The notes beneath the pieces are model-generated. The model was given only the letters and a program-made list of their open reading frames with translations. It did not search any database and was not told where the DNA came from. A stretch of DNA of 64,000 bases from JAXMAR01 sp046350295 (GTDB lineage: Bacteria; Planctomycetota; Planctomycetia; Gemmatales; Gemmataceae), in NCBI GenBank assembly GCA_046350295.1, contig JAXMAR010000032.1:1-64000 (forward strand). The letters are read 5' to 3'. Shown piece after piece: positions 18,146 through 26,966 of this stretch. Position 1 is the first letter of the stretch, and each line of letters starts with the position of its first letter. The position numbers and the translations under genes are program-made.

Positions 18146-19214
18146 TCACGGCGTCCAGTCCACGTCCGTCGTCACGCTCTTGCAGAACTCCGCCAGCAGC
18201 CGGGCCGCCTGGTCGAGGTCGACCAGGTTCACCACCTCCACCGGGCTGTGCATGTAGCGATTGGGGATGCCGATGAGACCGGTGGCGACGCCGTCACGCG
18301 CCCAGGCGTTGCATGGCGTTGGCGTCGGTGCCAGCCGTCGCTTTCGGTAGCCCCACGGACCTGCACGGCCATTTCCAGCCGCTGACCCGCTTCGCCGCAG
18401 CCGGCTCGAAGACGCGCGGGTTGATGTTCGGCCCGCGCGACAGCACCGGGCCTGAGCCCAGCTTCACCTCGCCGAGCTGTTTCTTCTCGTTCCCGGGCGT
18501 ATCGGTGGCATGCGTCACGTCCACGGCGATGCCCACGTGTGGATGGATGCCGTAAGCGCTCGTGGTCGCCCCGCGCAGCCCGATCTCCTCCTGCACGGTC
18601 GACACGCAGAAGACTGCCGCCTCCAGCTTCTCCTTGGCTAGTAGTCGGAGCGTTTCCATCACGGTCCAGACGCCGACCTTGTCATCGAGGCCGGGCGAGG
18701 TGAAGAGGTCGTTGCGCATCTCCTTGCACGACAGCTCGGCCGTGATCGTGTCCCCCGGCGTGACGAGCGCCTCGGCGTCTTTGCGGTCCCTGGCGCCCAT
18801 GTCGATCCAGATGTCGTGGAACTGCGGGACCTTGTTCTTCTCTTCCTGCGTGAGGACGTGGGGCGCCTTGCGGGCGACGACCGCGGGGATCGGTCCGTCC
18901 TTGGTCCAGACCGAGAGCCGCTGGCCCAGGAGGATCTGCATGTCCCAGCCGCCCATCGGCTGGACGTAGAGGAAGCCGCTGTCGTCGATGTGCTCGACCA
19001 TGAGGGCGAGCTGATCGCAGTGGCCGGCGAGCATGATGCGCGGGCTGCCGCTCGGGTTGAGCGCGGCGATGACGTTGCCGTGCCGGTCGGTCCGCACCTC
19101 GATGGCGAGCGGTTTGGCCCAGGCGCGGACGACGTCCTGAATCTGCCGCTCGAATCCGGAGGGACTCGGGGTGGTGAGCAGCCGTTTGAGGAAGGCGTAG
19201 GAAGGTTCGTGCAT
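18146..19214 (-). pseudogene. M42 family aminopeptidase, frameshifted 3' end
   Basis: The ATG at 19214 opens a metallo-aminopeptidase of the M42/glutamyl-aminopeptidase type: FLKRLLTTPSPSGFE, DRHGNVIAAL, MLAGHCDQLALMVEHID (metal ligand His and Asp), SPGLDDKVGVW, VSTVQEEIGLRGATTSA (catalytic Glu pair) and GIAVDVTHATDTPG. From about 18370 the frame changes at least twice: KRVSGWKWPCRS should read RLEMAVQVRG in another frame, ATAGTDANAMQ returns, and then DGVATGLIGIPNRYMHSPVEVV continues in yet another frame to the TGA at 18146-18148. The gene is either newly dead or carries sequencing indels. Confidence 0.82.
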
Positions 19215-19452
19215 GGGGCCATTGTATGAGGCGAATGCAGTTCTCCGCGGTATTGGCTGCGGGGGAACCTGCGGGGAAACCGAGGGCGGAGTCACGGCAA
19301 AGCGCTCGTCCGTGTTTTCCGATTCTTTAGTTTCTTTCCTTAAATCCGCGCAATCTAACGTCACATCCGCGTCCATGGCTAAACAACGACGCCCGGCTGC
19401 CGCCGCCGCGACGTGACTCTCAAAAACCCCCCAAACGAAAAAGGACTCCGCC

Positions 19453-20802
19453 ATGAAACGCCTCATCGCGCTTCGACTGTTCGCCGTCTGCGCTCTGGCC
19501 GCCCTTGCGGGCCTGGGCGTCGCTTTCGCCGCCGAAACCGGCCACTCGATCAAGCACAAGCTCGAGAAGATCCACATGGACGCGGCCGACATCAAGGTCC
19601 ACACCAAGCCCGCTCTCAGCCACAAGCCGTTCGACATGCTGGACAAGAGCGGCAAGAAGGTGTCCGCCGACACCATGATCGACCTTCCGGGCGGCAAGAA
19701 GATCAAAGCGGGGGAGTACTACGCCAAGCTCAACGACTTCGAGGCCAAATTCAACAAGCTCGGCTACTCGCTGCGCGACAAGAAGGACGGCAAAACGCTG
19801 CTGCAGGAGCACAAGGTCGACGAGAAGGAGATGGACGCGCACTCGACCAAGCTCCATTCCTTCCATCGAAAATTCGATCCCAAGACGATGAAGACGGTGC
19901 GCAAGCGTGAAGAGCTGGAAAAAGCGCATCATGCCGTCGTCAAGGCGCTCGCCGCCACGCCCAAGAGCAACGTCGCGGACCCCACGCCCGTCGGCCCCTC
20001 CCCGACCAAGACCACCAGCTGGAAGCGCAACTGGAACTACGTGCTCGGCAACAAGAAGATCATGGCCGCCTACCTCAGCGGCAACCTCGACATCCGCGGT
20101 TCGAAGGACGACGTCGCCCTCGGCGCCTCGGCCCGGGCCGGCGGTTACCTGATGGGGCGCGAGATCAACGTCATCCGGGCCAGCGGCACGGTGGTGTCCC
20201 CGGTCAAGGGCAATAGCCGCTCCAGCCTGCACGTCTACCTGCTCGGGCAGCACGTGATCAACCTCGACAAGAGCGCCTCCGCCAGCTTCAGCCTGTCGGA
20301 CAGCAAGTCGCACGGCATCGACGTGCACGCCGAGTACCACTTCTCGATCGGCCCGGTGCCGATGGTGGCTCGCCTCGGGGCCCGCGGCAAGGCTGGCGTA
20401 CGTTATCTGTTCGCCATCCGCCCCGGCCACGCGACCTTCCAGGTCATTCCGTTCGTCGAGGCCAAGGTTTACGCCGAATGCGGCGTCGACGCTTTCCTGG
20501 TGTCGGCCGGCGGCGGCGGTGAAGTGACCCTGCTCAACAACGAGCTGCGTCTGGGAGCGGAATTGGACCTGCGGATGGATCCCTCCAAGGGCCCGATGCT
20601 GACCGAGCACATCTATGCCATGAACCACATGGACATGCTCTCCGGCCGCGTCTACGCCTGGGCCCGCGTCAACTACCTGTTCGGCAGCCACACCTGGGAG
20701 CACACGCTGTGGCGCTGGAAGGGCATCCAGGTGAACGGTTACCTGTTCAACGACCACCACACCACGCAGTTGATCCCCGGCTTTTCGGTGGCGAGCAAGT
20801 AA
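19453..20802 (+). CDS. Uncharacterised secreted protein, tandem paralogue A
   Basis: 449 residues with a signal peptide (MKRLIALRLFAVCALAALAGLGVAFA). A Lys/His-rich N-terminal third follows (IKVHTKPALSHKPFDML, DLPGGKKIKAGEYYAKLND, FNKLGYSLRDKKDGKTLLQ), then a Pro/Thr linker. The beta-rich C-terminal two-thirds (GNLDIRGSKDDVALGASARAGGYLMGREI, HVYLLGQHVINLDKS, GIDVHAEYHFSIGPVPMVARLG, RVYAWARVNYLFGSHTWEHTL) has alternating hydrophobics. I recognise no family. The gene at 20987-22339 is a close paralogue along its whole length. AAAGGA precedes the ATG by 8 bases, and a hairpin terminator follows. Confidence 0.8.
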   Translation: MKRLIALRLFAVCALAALAGLGVAFAAETGHSIKHKLEKIHMDAADIKVHTKPALSHKPFDMLDKSGKKVSADTMIDLPGGKKIKAGEYYAKLNDFEAKFNKLGYSLRDKKDGKTLLQEHKVDEKEMDAHSTKLHSFHRKFDPKTMKTVRKREELEKAHHAVVKALAATPKSNVADPTPVGPSPTKTTSWKRNWNYVLGNKKIMAAYLSGNLDIRGSKDDVALGASARAGGYLMGREINVIRASGTVVSPVKGNSRSSLHVYLLGQHVINLDKSASASFSLSDSKSHGIDVHAEYHFSIGPVPMVARLGARGKAGVRYLFAIRPGHATFQVIPFVEAKVYAECGVDAFLVSAGGGGEVTLLNNELRLGAELDLRMDPSKGPMLTEHIYAMNHMDMLSGRVYAWARVNYLFGSHTWEHTLWRWKGIQVNGYLFNDHHTTQLIPGFSVASK

Positions 20803-20817
20803 GCAGGAAGCGGTGGA

Positions 20818-20853
20818 GCGGGACGCGTCGGCCAGGACGCGTCCTGCTTTTTT
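20818..20853 (+). terminator. Rho-independent terminator after paralogue A
   Basis: GCGGGACGCGTC (20818-20829) pairs with GACGCGTCCTGC (20836-20847) across a 6-base loop with one G-T wobble, and six T follow directly. It separates the two tandem paralogues, so each probably has its own promoter. Confidence 0.8.
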
Positions 20854-20986
20854 CCCCAAAGTCACTTTTTTTCCGCTTCTCGGCGCAATCTATCGGGTCC
20901 GCCGCGTCAACCGCTCAACAACGCCGGCCAGTCGCAACCCTGAGCGGCGTGAACGTCGCAATACTCCAAAGGAAAAGGACATACCG

Positions 20987-22339
20987 ATGAAGCGCCTCCT
21001 GTCATTCAAACTGCTCGCGGTCGTCGCTGTCGCCGGCCTCACCGGCCTGGGCGTCGCCATCGCCACCGGAAGCTCCAGCCCCTCGATCACGCACAAGCTG
21101 GACAAGATCACCATGGACCCATCGATGGTCAAGGTGCACACCAAGCCGGCGATCGCGCACAAGCCCTTCGACATGGTCGACAAAAGCGGCAAGAAGGTGT
21201 CCGCCGACACGATGCTCGACATCCCCGGCGGCAAGAAAGTTCGAGCGGGCGAGTACTACGCCAAGCTCAACGACATGGAAAGCAAGTTCAACAAGATCGG
21301 CTACTCGCTCCGCGACAAGAAGGACGGCAAAACGCTGCTCCAGGAGACGAAAATCGATGAAGCGGAGCTGGAAAACCACTCGAAAAAGGTCCATTCCCTC
21401 CATCGCCCCTTCGATCCCAAGACGATGAAGCCCGTGCGCAAGCGCGAGGAGCTCGAGAAGCTGCACCACGCGTTCGTCAAGGCGCACGCCGCGGCCCCGA
21501 AGAAGAACGCCGCGGATCCGACTCCGGGCACGACGGGCCCCGCCAAGACCACCAGCTGGAAGAAGAACTGGAACTACACCATGGGCAACAAGAAGCTCAT
21601 GGCGGGCTATCTCAGCGGCAACCTCGATGTCCGCGGCTCCAAGGACGACGTGGCTCTGGGCGCCTCGGCCCGGGCCGGCGGCTACCTGATGGGCCGCGAG
21701 ATCAATATCGTTCGCGCCAGCGGCACGGTGGTCTCCCCGGTCAAGGGCCCGAGCAAGGGCAGCCTGCACGTTTACCTGCTCGGCCAGCACGTGATCAACC
21801 TGGACAAGAGCGTGAACACCACCTGGAGCCTGTCCGACAAGAAATCCCACGGTATCGACGTCCATGCCGAGTATCACTTCTCCATCGGCCCGGTCCCGAT
21901 GGTGGCCCGCCTCGGCGCCCGCGGTGAGGCCGGCGTCCGCTACCTGTTCGCGATCCGGCCCGGCGCCGCGACCTTCCAGGTGATTCCCTTCGTCACGGCC
22001 AAGGTGTACGCGGAATGCGGCGTGGACGCCTTCCTGGTCAGCGCCGGCGGCGGCGGCGAGATCACGCTGATGAAGGACGAGCTCCGCATCGGCGCCGAAC
22101 TGGCCGTCACCATGGACTCCGCCAAGGGCCCCATGCTGACCGAGCACATCTACGCTCAGAACACGCTCGAAATGCTCTCCGGCCGCGTCTACGCCTGGGC
22201 CCGCGTGAACTACCTGTTCGGCAGCCACGAATGGCACTACGACCTCTGGAAGTGGAAGGGCTTCCACACGAACGGCTACCTGTTCAACGACTACCACACG
22301 ACGCAACTGATTCCTGGATATTCGGTTGCGACGAAGTAG
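20987..22339 (+). CDS. Uncharacterised secreted protein, tandem paralogue B
   Basis: 450 residues and a full-length paralogue of the preceding gene. It shares the signal peptide style (MKRLLSFKLLAVVAVAGLTGLGVAIA), the basic N-terminal region (MVKVHTKPAIAHKPFDMVDK) and the beta-rich remainder (GASARAGGYLMGREI, GQHVINLDKS, YHFSIGPVPMVARLGARG, VYAECGVDAFLVSAGGGGE, end TTQLIPGYSVATK). Changes cluster in the linker and in the RKREELEKLHHAFVKAHA region. GGAAAAGGA precedes the ATG at 20987. It has its own strong terminator. Function is unknown; secretion is inferred from the signal peptide. Confidence 0.8.
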   Translation: MKRLLSFKLLAVVAVAGLTGLGVAIATGSSSPSITHKLDKITMDPSMVKVHTKPAIAHKPFDMVDKSGKKVSADTMLDIPGGKKVRAGEYYAKLNDMESKFNKIGYSLRDKKDGKTLLQETKIDEAELENHSKKVHSLHRPFDPKTMKPVRKREELEKLHHAFVKAHAAAPKKNAADPTPGTTGPAKTTSWKKNWNYTMGNKKLMAGYLSGNLDVRGSKDDVALGASARAGGYLMGREINIVRASGTVVSPVKGPSKGSLHVYLLGQHVINLDKSVNTTWSLSDKKSHGIDVHAEYHFSIGPVPMVARLGARGEAGVRYLFAIRPGAATFQVIPFVTAKVYAECGVDAFLVSAGGGGEITLMKDELRIGAELAVTMDSAKGPMLTEHIYAQNTLEMLSGRVYAWARVNYLFGSHEWHYDLWKWKGFHTNGYLFNDYHTTQLIPGYSVATK

Positions 22340-22369
22340 AGTCGCCCTCCAGGGATCTCCTTCAGGCGT

Positions 22370-22411
22370 GCGGGGCGCGGTCCGAAAGGGCCGCGTCCCG
22401 CCTTTTTTTTT
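22370..22411 (+). terminator. Rho-independent terminator after paralogue B
   Basis: A GC-rich stem, GCGGGGCGCGGTCC and GGGCCGCGTCCCGC, folds around a GAAA tetraloop with two wobble pairs and runs into nine T. It is the clearest terminator in the window. Confidence 0.88.
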
Positions 22412-22536
22412 GTTCTCGCGCAATTTTTCCGTCCCATCGCGTCACACGCTAAACAGTTTCGCCAAGAAGCAGCAGAGAGGTGGGAGTCCTGAAGCCCACC
22501 AACCTTTTTTTCTCCCTCAAACCTTCGGAGCCAGCC

Positions 22537-24474
22537 ATGACGCTTCCCGCCTGGAAGGTGTTCGAGAAGTTCAACCGCGTTCGTTTCGCGGTCGTTCTCG
22601 CCGCGGTCCTGGGCGTCATGTTTCTCGTCTGGCGTTTCGTTCACGCCGCCACGCCCGCCAAGTACCGCTTTGTCGCGGGTGAGCGTCTCGTCTTCCGGCT
22701 CGAATACACGAGCGCCTCGGCGGCGGATGTCGGCGCTCTTGGCCGCGGCGCTGACGGGGAAGAAGCGGAAGGCTCGGCACGCTCGCAGGAGGTTTTCACC
22801 AGCGTTGAAACCGATATCCACGCGACGGTCCTGGAAGCGAACGACGAGGGAACCGTCCTCGCCTGGTCGCTGAAGAAGCCGAGCATCCAGTTCGTCGTCA
22901 ACGGCGACCTCGCCCTGCCCCAGGCCGAGGCGATCGAAGCCGATTTGAGCCGGGAGATCATCGTCGTCCTCGACGCGCAGGGCGCCGTCCGCTCCATCCA
23001 TCTCGATCCTTCCCTCAAGTCTCTGTCGCACTCCTTCGCTCGCGCCCTCCTGGCCGCGACACAGGTGGTCCTCGCCGACGACGGCGCCGCCACCGCCTGG
23101 GACGCCCGCGAAGAGGACCCGAACGGCGCCTATGCCGCCGATTATGAGATCGAGCCGATCACGCGTGGGATGTCTCTGATCGTCAAGCGCCGTACCGAGT
23201 ATTTCCCCGCGGTCCGCCGCCCCTCCCTGCACCGCGTCGATGTCGAACGGGTCATCCGCCCGTCCGGCGGCCTGTCCATTCGGTTCAACACGGCCGAGGG
23301 CCGGGTGGAAAGCGTCGACGGCGCCGAAGTGACGAGCGTCCTGGTCGAGGGGAAGGTCGTGGCCCGGACCGAGACGACCACCAAGCTGACCTTCGTTCGC
23401 CGCGACGTTCTCGAGCCCGAGGCGCGGGCGCAAATCGATCGCCGCGCCGCTGCCTTGCGGCGGACCCGGGCCATCACCCTCGCCACCGAGGCGCCCGCCT
23501 CCGAGCGTGAAGCCATCATTCAGCGCAGCGAGCTGGGCGAAGATACGATCGACACCATCCTGCCCCAGCTGGCCAAGCTCGAAGCGGACAAGGACGCCTC
23601 CGACACCCGCGCCTATCTCAAGGTCAAGGCCCTGGTTTATCTCCACCCCGAGGCCTGCGGCCGGCTCGCTCAGGAAATGATCGCGGCCAAGACGGACAGC
23701 CGCACCTTCCGTCTTGTGATGGACGCGTTCTCCAGCGTCGGCAACGACGCGGCCCAGGCCGCCCTCGCCAAGGGCATCGCCGCCCGCTCGGGCGACATGG
23801 CGGCCCTGACGTTCCTCGTCCCAGCTCTCGCGATGGTTGAAACCCCGACGCCGCTCGCCGAGGAAACCTTGCGTGGCCTTGCGACCAAGGCCACCGACCC
23901 CAACCTGCGTGCCGCCGCCGAGCTGGGCCTGGGAACCATGGCTCACCAGCTCGGCATGGTGGAGCCGGACCGGGCGAACGCCATCGTCCGTGACATGGCC
24001 GTCGCCCTCGCCGCCGCCCCTTCCTCCGAGGCGCGCCGCCACTACCTCCTCGTGCTTGGCAACGCCGGGAGCGAAGCCACGTTCGATCTGGTCGCCAAAT
24101 ACCTCGCCGCCGCCGAGCCTGAGGTCCGCAGCGCCGCGGCCGCCGCCCTCCGCTTCCTGGAATCGGCCCGAGCCGAGGAACTGCTCTGCAAGGTCCTCCG
24201 CGAGGATGCTGACGCCGATGTTCGCGGCGACGCGGCCGGCGCCCTCAGCTTTCGCCGCATGACGCCGACCGCGTTCGCCGCCCAGAAGGCGGCCTTCCTC
24301 GGCGACGCCGCCACGGGCGTCCGCCTCACCTGCCTGCAGAACCTGGTCCGGGCCGCGGCCGCCTTCCCCGAAGCCCGCACGATCCTCGGCCAGGCCGCCG
24401 AAGACGCCAGCGAAGCCATCCGCGACGAGGCCGCCAACCTGCTCGATTCCGTGGGCAAAGCGGGCCGGCCTTGA
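22537..24474 (+). CDS. Membrane-anchored HEAT-repeat protein, vitellogenin-N-like
   Basis: 645 residues starting at the ATG at 22537 (GGAG 6 bases upstream). A single N-terminal membrane segment or signal anchor (FAVVLAAVLGVMFLVWRFV) is followed by a beta-rich region (YRFVAGERLVFRLEYTS, DIHATVLEANDEGTVLAWSL, SIRFNTAEGRVESVDG). From about residue 300 a helical-repeat half follows: FRLVMDAFSSVGNDAAQAALA, LRAAAELGLGTMAHQLG, RRHYLLVLGNAGSEATFDLV, VRSAAAAALRFLESARAEELL. Beta barrel followed by helical repeats, with an LGNAG motif, is the layout of the vitellogenin/large lipid-transfer N-terminal module. That resemblance is my inference from the pattern. A role in lipid or protein handling at the membrane is only a guess. 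Confidence 0.65.
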   Translation: MTLPAWKVFEKFNRVRFAVVLAAVLGVMFLVWRFVHAATPAKYRFVAGERLVFRLEYTSASAADVGALGRGADGEEAEGSARSQEVFTSVETDIHATVLEANDEGTVLAWSLKKPSIQFVVNGDLALPQAEAIEADLSREIIVVLDAQGAVRSIHLDPSLKSLSHSFARALLAATQVVLADDGAATAWDAREEDPNGAYAADYEIEPITRGMSLIVKRRTEYFPAVRRPSLHRVDVERVIRPSGGLSIRFNTAEGRVESVDGAEVTSVLVEGKVVARTETTTKLTFVRRDVLEPEARAQIDRRAAALRRTRAITLATEAPASEREAIIQRSELGEDTIDTILPQLAKLEADKDASDTRAYLKVKALVYLHPEACGRLAQEMIAAKTDSRTFRLVMDAFSSVGNDAAQAALAKGIAARSGDMAALTFLVPALAMVETPTPLAEETLRGLATKATDPNLRAAAELGLGTMAHQLGMVEPDRANAIVRDMAVALAAAPSSEARRHYLLVLGNAGSEATFDLVAKYLAAAEPEVRSAAAAALRFLESARAEELLCKVLREDADADVRGDAAGALSFRRMTPTAFAAQKAAFLGDAATGVRLTCLQNLVRAAAAFPEARTILGQAAEDASEAIRDEAANLLDSVGKAGRP

Positions 24475-24517
24475 AATCCGCCGACAGTCGGCGGACGATA
24501 CGTCTAGACGACACGTT

Positions 24518-24546
24518 TTAGCCCCGGTTCGAAGAGCCGGGGCTAA
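24518..24546. repeat. Perfect intergenic palindrome
   Basis: TTAGCCCCGG (24518-24527) and CCGGGGCTAA (24537-24546) form a perfect 10-bp stem with a 9-base loop, between the HEAT gene and the MoeA fusion. A smaller palindrome, CCGCCGACAGTCGGCGG, precedes it near 24478-24494. No T run follows, so it may be a REP-like repeat that also slows transcription, rather than a classical terminator. Confidence 0.6.
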
Positions 24547-24588
24547 GCTCGTTTTCTCGCGACCCAGATACCTCTCGCAGAGCCCAGT

Positions 24589-26508
24589 GTGAAACAAGAC
24601 CAGTTTCTCAACGTCATCGACCGTGACGAAGCCGAGCGCCGCTTTCACGCCGCCCTCGATCTTCGCCCCTTGCCGAGCGAAACCGTTGCCCTCGCGTCGG
24701 CGCTGGGCCGCGTGCTTGCCCAGGACGTCACGGCCCCCGTCGACGTGCCGAGCTTCGATCGCTCCAACGTCGACGGCTTCGCCCTGAGCGCCGCCGACAC
24801 TTTCGGCGCCGCCGAGGAAACGCCGCGCCGCGTCCGCCTTACGCCGGAGTCGCTGGCGCCTGGGCAGGCGCCGCGCCATCCCATCACGTCAGGCTTCGCG
24901 ACGCCGATCGCCACCGGCGCCATGATCCCGCGCGGCGCCGACGCCGTCGTCATGATCGAGCACACCGACAACGACGGCGCCGCGTTGATCGTCTTCCGCC
25001 CGGTCGCTCCCGGCGCCAACATCTCGTTCGCCGGGACCGACATCGGCCGGGGCGAAGTGGTCCTGCGCCGCGGCGACTTGCTGACCTCGCGCGACACCGG
25101 CGTCCTCGCCGCCATCGGGCTGGAGCGCGTGGAAGTTACGCGTCGACCACGCGTCGGCATCCTCTCCACGGGCGACGAGCTGATCGCGCCCGGCGCGGCG
25201 ATGCGGGCGGGCCTGGTCTTCGACAGCAACGCCGTGATTCTGGCGGACGCCGTGCGCGAACTCGGCGGCGAGGCGGTCGCGCTTGGCATCTTTCCGGATG
25301 ACCGCGAGCGGCTGCGGAGCGCTCTCGAAGAGGCCCTCGATTGCGATGTTGTCTTGCTTTCGGGCGGCACGTCGAAAGGGGAAGGAGACGTATCCTACCG
25401 CGCCGTCGCCGACCTCGGCCCGCCCGGCGTCATTGCCCATGGCGTCGCCCTCAAACCGGGCAAACCCCTCTGCCTGGCGGCGACGCGGCGCGGCGAGAGG
25501 ATTGTCCCCGTTGTGATCCTTCCCGGCTTTCCGACTTCCGCGATCTTCACCTTCCACGAGTTCGTCGCGCCTGTGTTGCTGGCGCTGGGCGGGCGACGCC
25601 GCGAAAGCGGGGGAATGATCCGTGCCCGCCTACCGATGCGCGTCAACTCCGAGCGCGGCAGGACCGAGTACCTCCTCGTCGGCCTCGTCGAAGCCGAATC
25701 GGGCTACATTGCCTATCCGATGGGCAAGGGCTCCGGCTCGGTCACCGCCTTCAGCCGGGCCGACGGGTTCATCGTCATCGAACGTCAGCGCGAGTACCTC
25801 GAAGCGGGGACGGAAGCCGACGTCCATCTTCTGGGCAAGGAACTGCGTCCCGCCGACCTTGTGGTCATCGGCAGTCATTGCGTCGGCCTCGACTATCTGC
25901 TGGGACGCTTGCAGGACCGCGGCCTGCGGACCAAGTTCCTCGCCGTCGGCAGCACCGGCGGGCTCGAGGCGGCGCGGCGCGGCGAGTGCGACGTCGCCGG
26001 GATTCACCTGATGGACCCGAGGACCGGCGAGTACAACCGCCCGTTCGTCGCCGGCCTGCCGCTTCGCCTTGTCGAAGGTTACCGGCGCATGCAAGGCATC
26101 GTGTTCCGTCGTGGCGATGTCCGTTTCGAAGGGCAAACGGCTGCAACCGCTGTCGCGAACGCGCTCGGGGATCCGTCCTGTCTGATGGTCAATCGCAACC
26201 GCGGCAGCGGCACCCGCATCCTGCTGGACCGCCTCCTCCACGGCGCCCAACCGGCCGGCTACACCGTCGAGACGCGCTCGCACAATGCGGTCGCGGCGGC
26301 CGTCGAGCAGGGCCGAGCGGATTGGGGTCTCGCCATTGAAACCGTCGCGCGGCAATCCGACCTCGGCTTCGTGGCGGTGCAGGAGGAGCGGTACGATTTC
26401 GTCGTTCCCGAGGGCCGAGTTGATCGTGCCGCCGTCGCGTCGTTCCTCGACGAGCTCGAGCGGCCCGCGACCCGTGCAGGACTTCTTCGACTCGGCTTCC
26501 TCCCATGA
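24589..26508 (+). CDS. MoeA-type molybdopterin molybdotransferase fused to a PBP-like domain
   Basis: 639 residues. The N-terminal 410 residues are MoeA: MoeA_N with VPSFDRSNVDGFAL and IATGAMIPRGADAVVMIEHT, the molybdopterin-binding domain with GILSTGDELI and VLLSGGTSKGEGDVSY, and MoeA_C. MoeA inserts molybdate into adenylated molybdopterin. Residues about 425-625 are a periplasmic-binding-protein-like domain (LRPADLVVIGSHCVGLDYLLGRL, FLAVGSTGGLEAARRGECDVAGIHL, VNRNRGSGTRILLDRLL, HNAVAAAVEQGRADWGLAIE), probably sensing molybdate or the cofactor. The fusion is known in bacteria and archaea. The start is a GTG at 24589 with a weak ribosome site. Its end overlaps the next gene in an ATGA junction. 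Confidence 0.88.
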   Translation: MKQDQFLNVIDRDEAERRFHAALDLRPLPSETVALASALGRVLAQDVTAPVDVPSFDRSNVDGFALSAADTFGAAEETPRRVRLTPESLAPGQAPRHPITSGFATPIATGAMIPRGADAVVMIEHTDNDGAALIVFRPVAPGANISFAGTDIGRGEVVLRRGDLLTSRDTGVLAAIGLERVEVTRRPRVGILSTGDELIAPGAAMRAGLVFDSNAVILADAVRELGGEAVALGIFPDDRERLRSALEEALDCDVVLLSGGTSKGEGDVSYRAVADLGPPGVIAHGVALKPGKPLCLAATRRGERIVPVVILPGFPTSAIFTFHEFVAPVLLALGGRRRESGGMIRARLPMRVNSERGRTEYLLVGLVEAESGYIAYPMGKGSGSVTAFSRADGFIVIERQREYLEAGTEADVHLLGKELRPADLVVIGSHCVGLDYLLGRLQDRGLRTKFLAVGSTGGLEAARRGECDVAGIHLMDPRTGEYNRPFVAGLPLRLVEGYRRMQGIVFRRGDVRFEGQTAATAVANALGDPSCLMVNRNRGSGTRILLDRLLHGAQPAGYTVETRSHNAVAAAVEQGRADWGLAIETVARQSDLGFVAVQEERYDFVVPEGRVDRAAVASFLDELERPATRAGLLRLGFLP

Positions 26509-26963
26509 AGCGGAGAACAGCGATGCTGGAGCTGCGCTGGGCCCAAGTGAAGCGATTTCGCGATGTCGCGTGGAAACACTTTGAGGCTGCGCAGTATTTG
26601 TTGCGCGGGTGCAGCCCACGCTCCGCATCCACTCGGGCGGCCGAAGCGATCTACCTGGGCGGTTATGCCGCGGAGTGTATTCTGAAGGCTCGCCTGCTTT
26701 CGAGAGTGCGCCCCAAACGCCATTCTCGTCTCTTGGAGCAGTTCAAGAGCAGGTTCAGACACGATCTGGAGGCCCAACGCGAGGCTCTCCAGCGGGGGAA
26801 GAAACCAGTCCATCTTCCCGAGGAGGAAATGCGGTCCTTCCGGCGCATACGGCGCACTTGGTCGTCCACGCTTCGCTATGACCCGGGAATGAAGAAAACG
26901 GAGGATGCCGAGGTGCTCCTCGAGTCCGTGTTCGCCCTGTTACAATGGGTCCTGAGGAGGTGA
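26505..26963 (+). CDS. HEPN-like helical protein
   Basis: 152 residues. The N-terminal half has the HEPN pattern of long helices: VAWKHFEAAQYLLRG, then AAEAIYLGGYAAECILKARLL, very like the A-Y-L-x-G-Y-A-x-E-x-x-L-K helix of many HEPN proteins. The canonical RNase motif RxxxxH is not obvious; RPKRHSRLLEQF and RFRHDLEAQ are possible but weak. It is translationally coupled to the MoeA fusion (ATGA at 26505) and directly followed by a second small gene whose ribosome site overlaps its stop. HEPN proteins often act with a partner as toxin-antitoxin pairs, but that role is unproven here. Confidence 0.6.
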   Translation: MKRRTAMLELRWAQVKRFRDVAWKHFEAAQYLLRGCSPRSASTRAAEAIYLGGYAAECILKARLLSRVRPKRHSRLLEQFKSRFRHDLEAQREALQRGKKPVHLPEEEMRSFRRIRRTWSSTLRYDPGMKKTEDAEVLLESVFALLQWVLRR

Positions 26964-26966
26964 GCA

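Noticed and set aside
22291..24879. An 860-residue minus-strand open frame opposite the HEAT-repeat gene
   Set aside because: It is Gly/Arg/Ala-rich shadow sequence caused by GC bias; the plus strand has a signal anchor, ribosome site and domain pattern.
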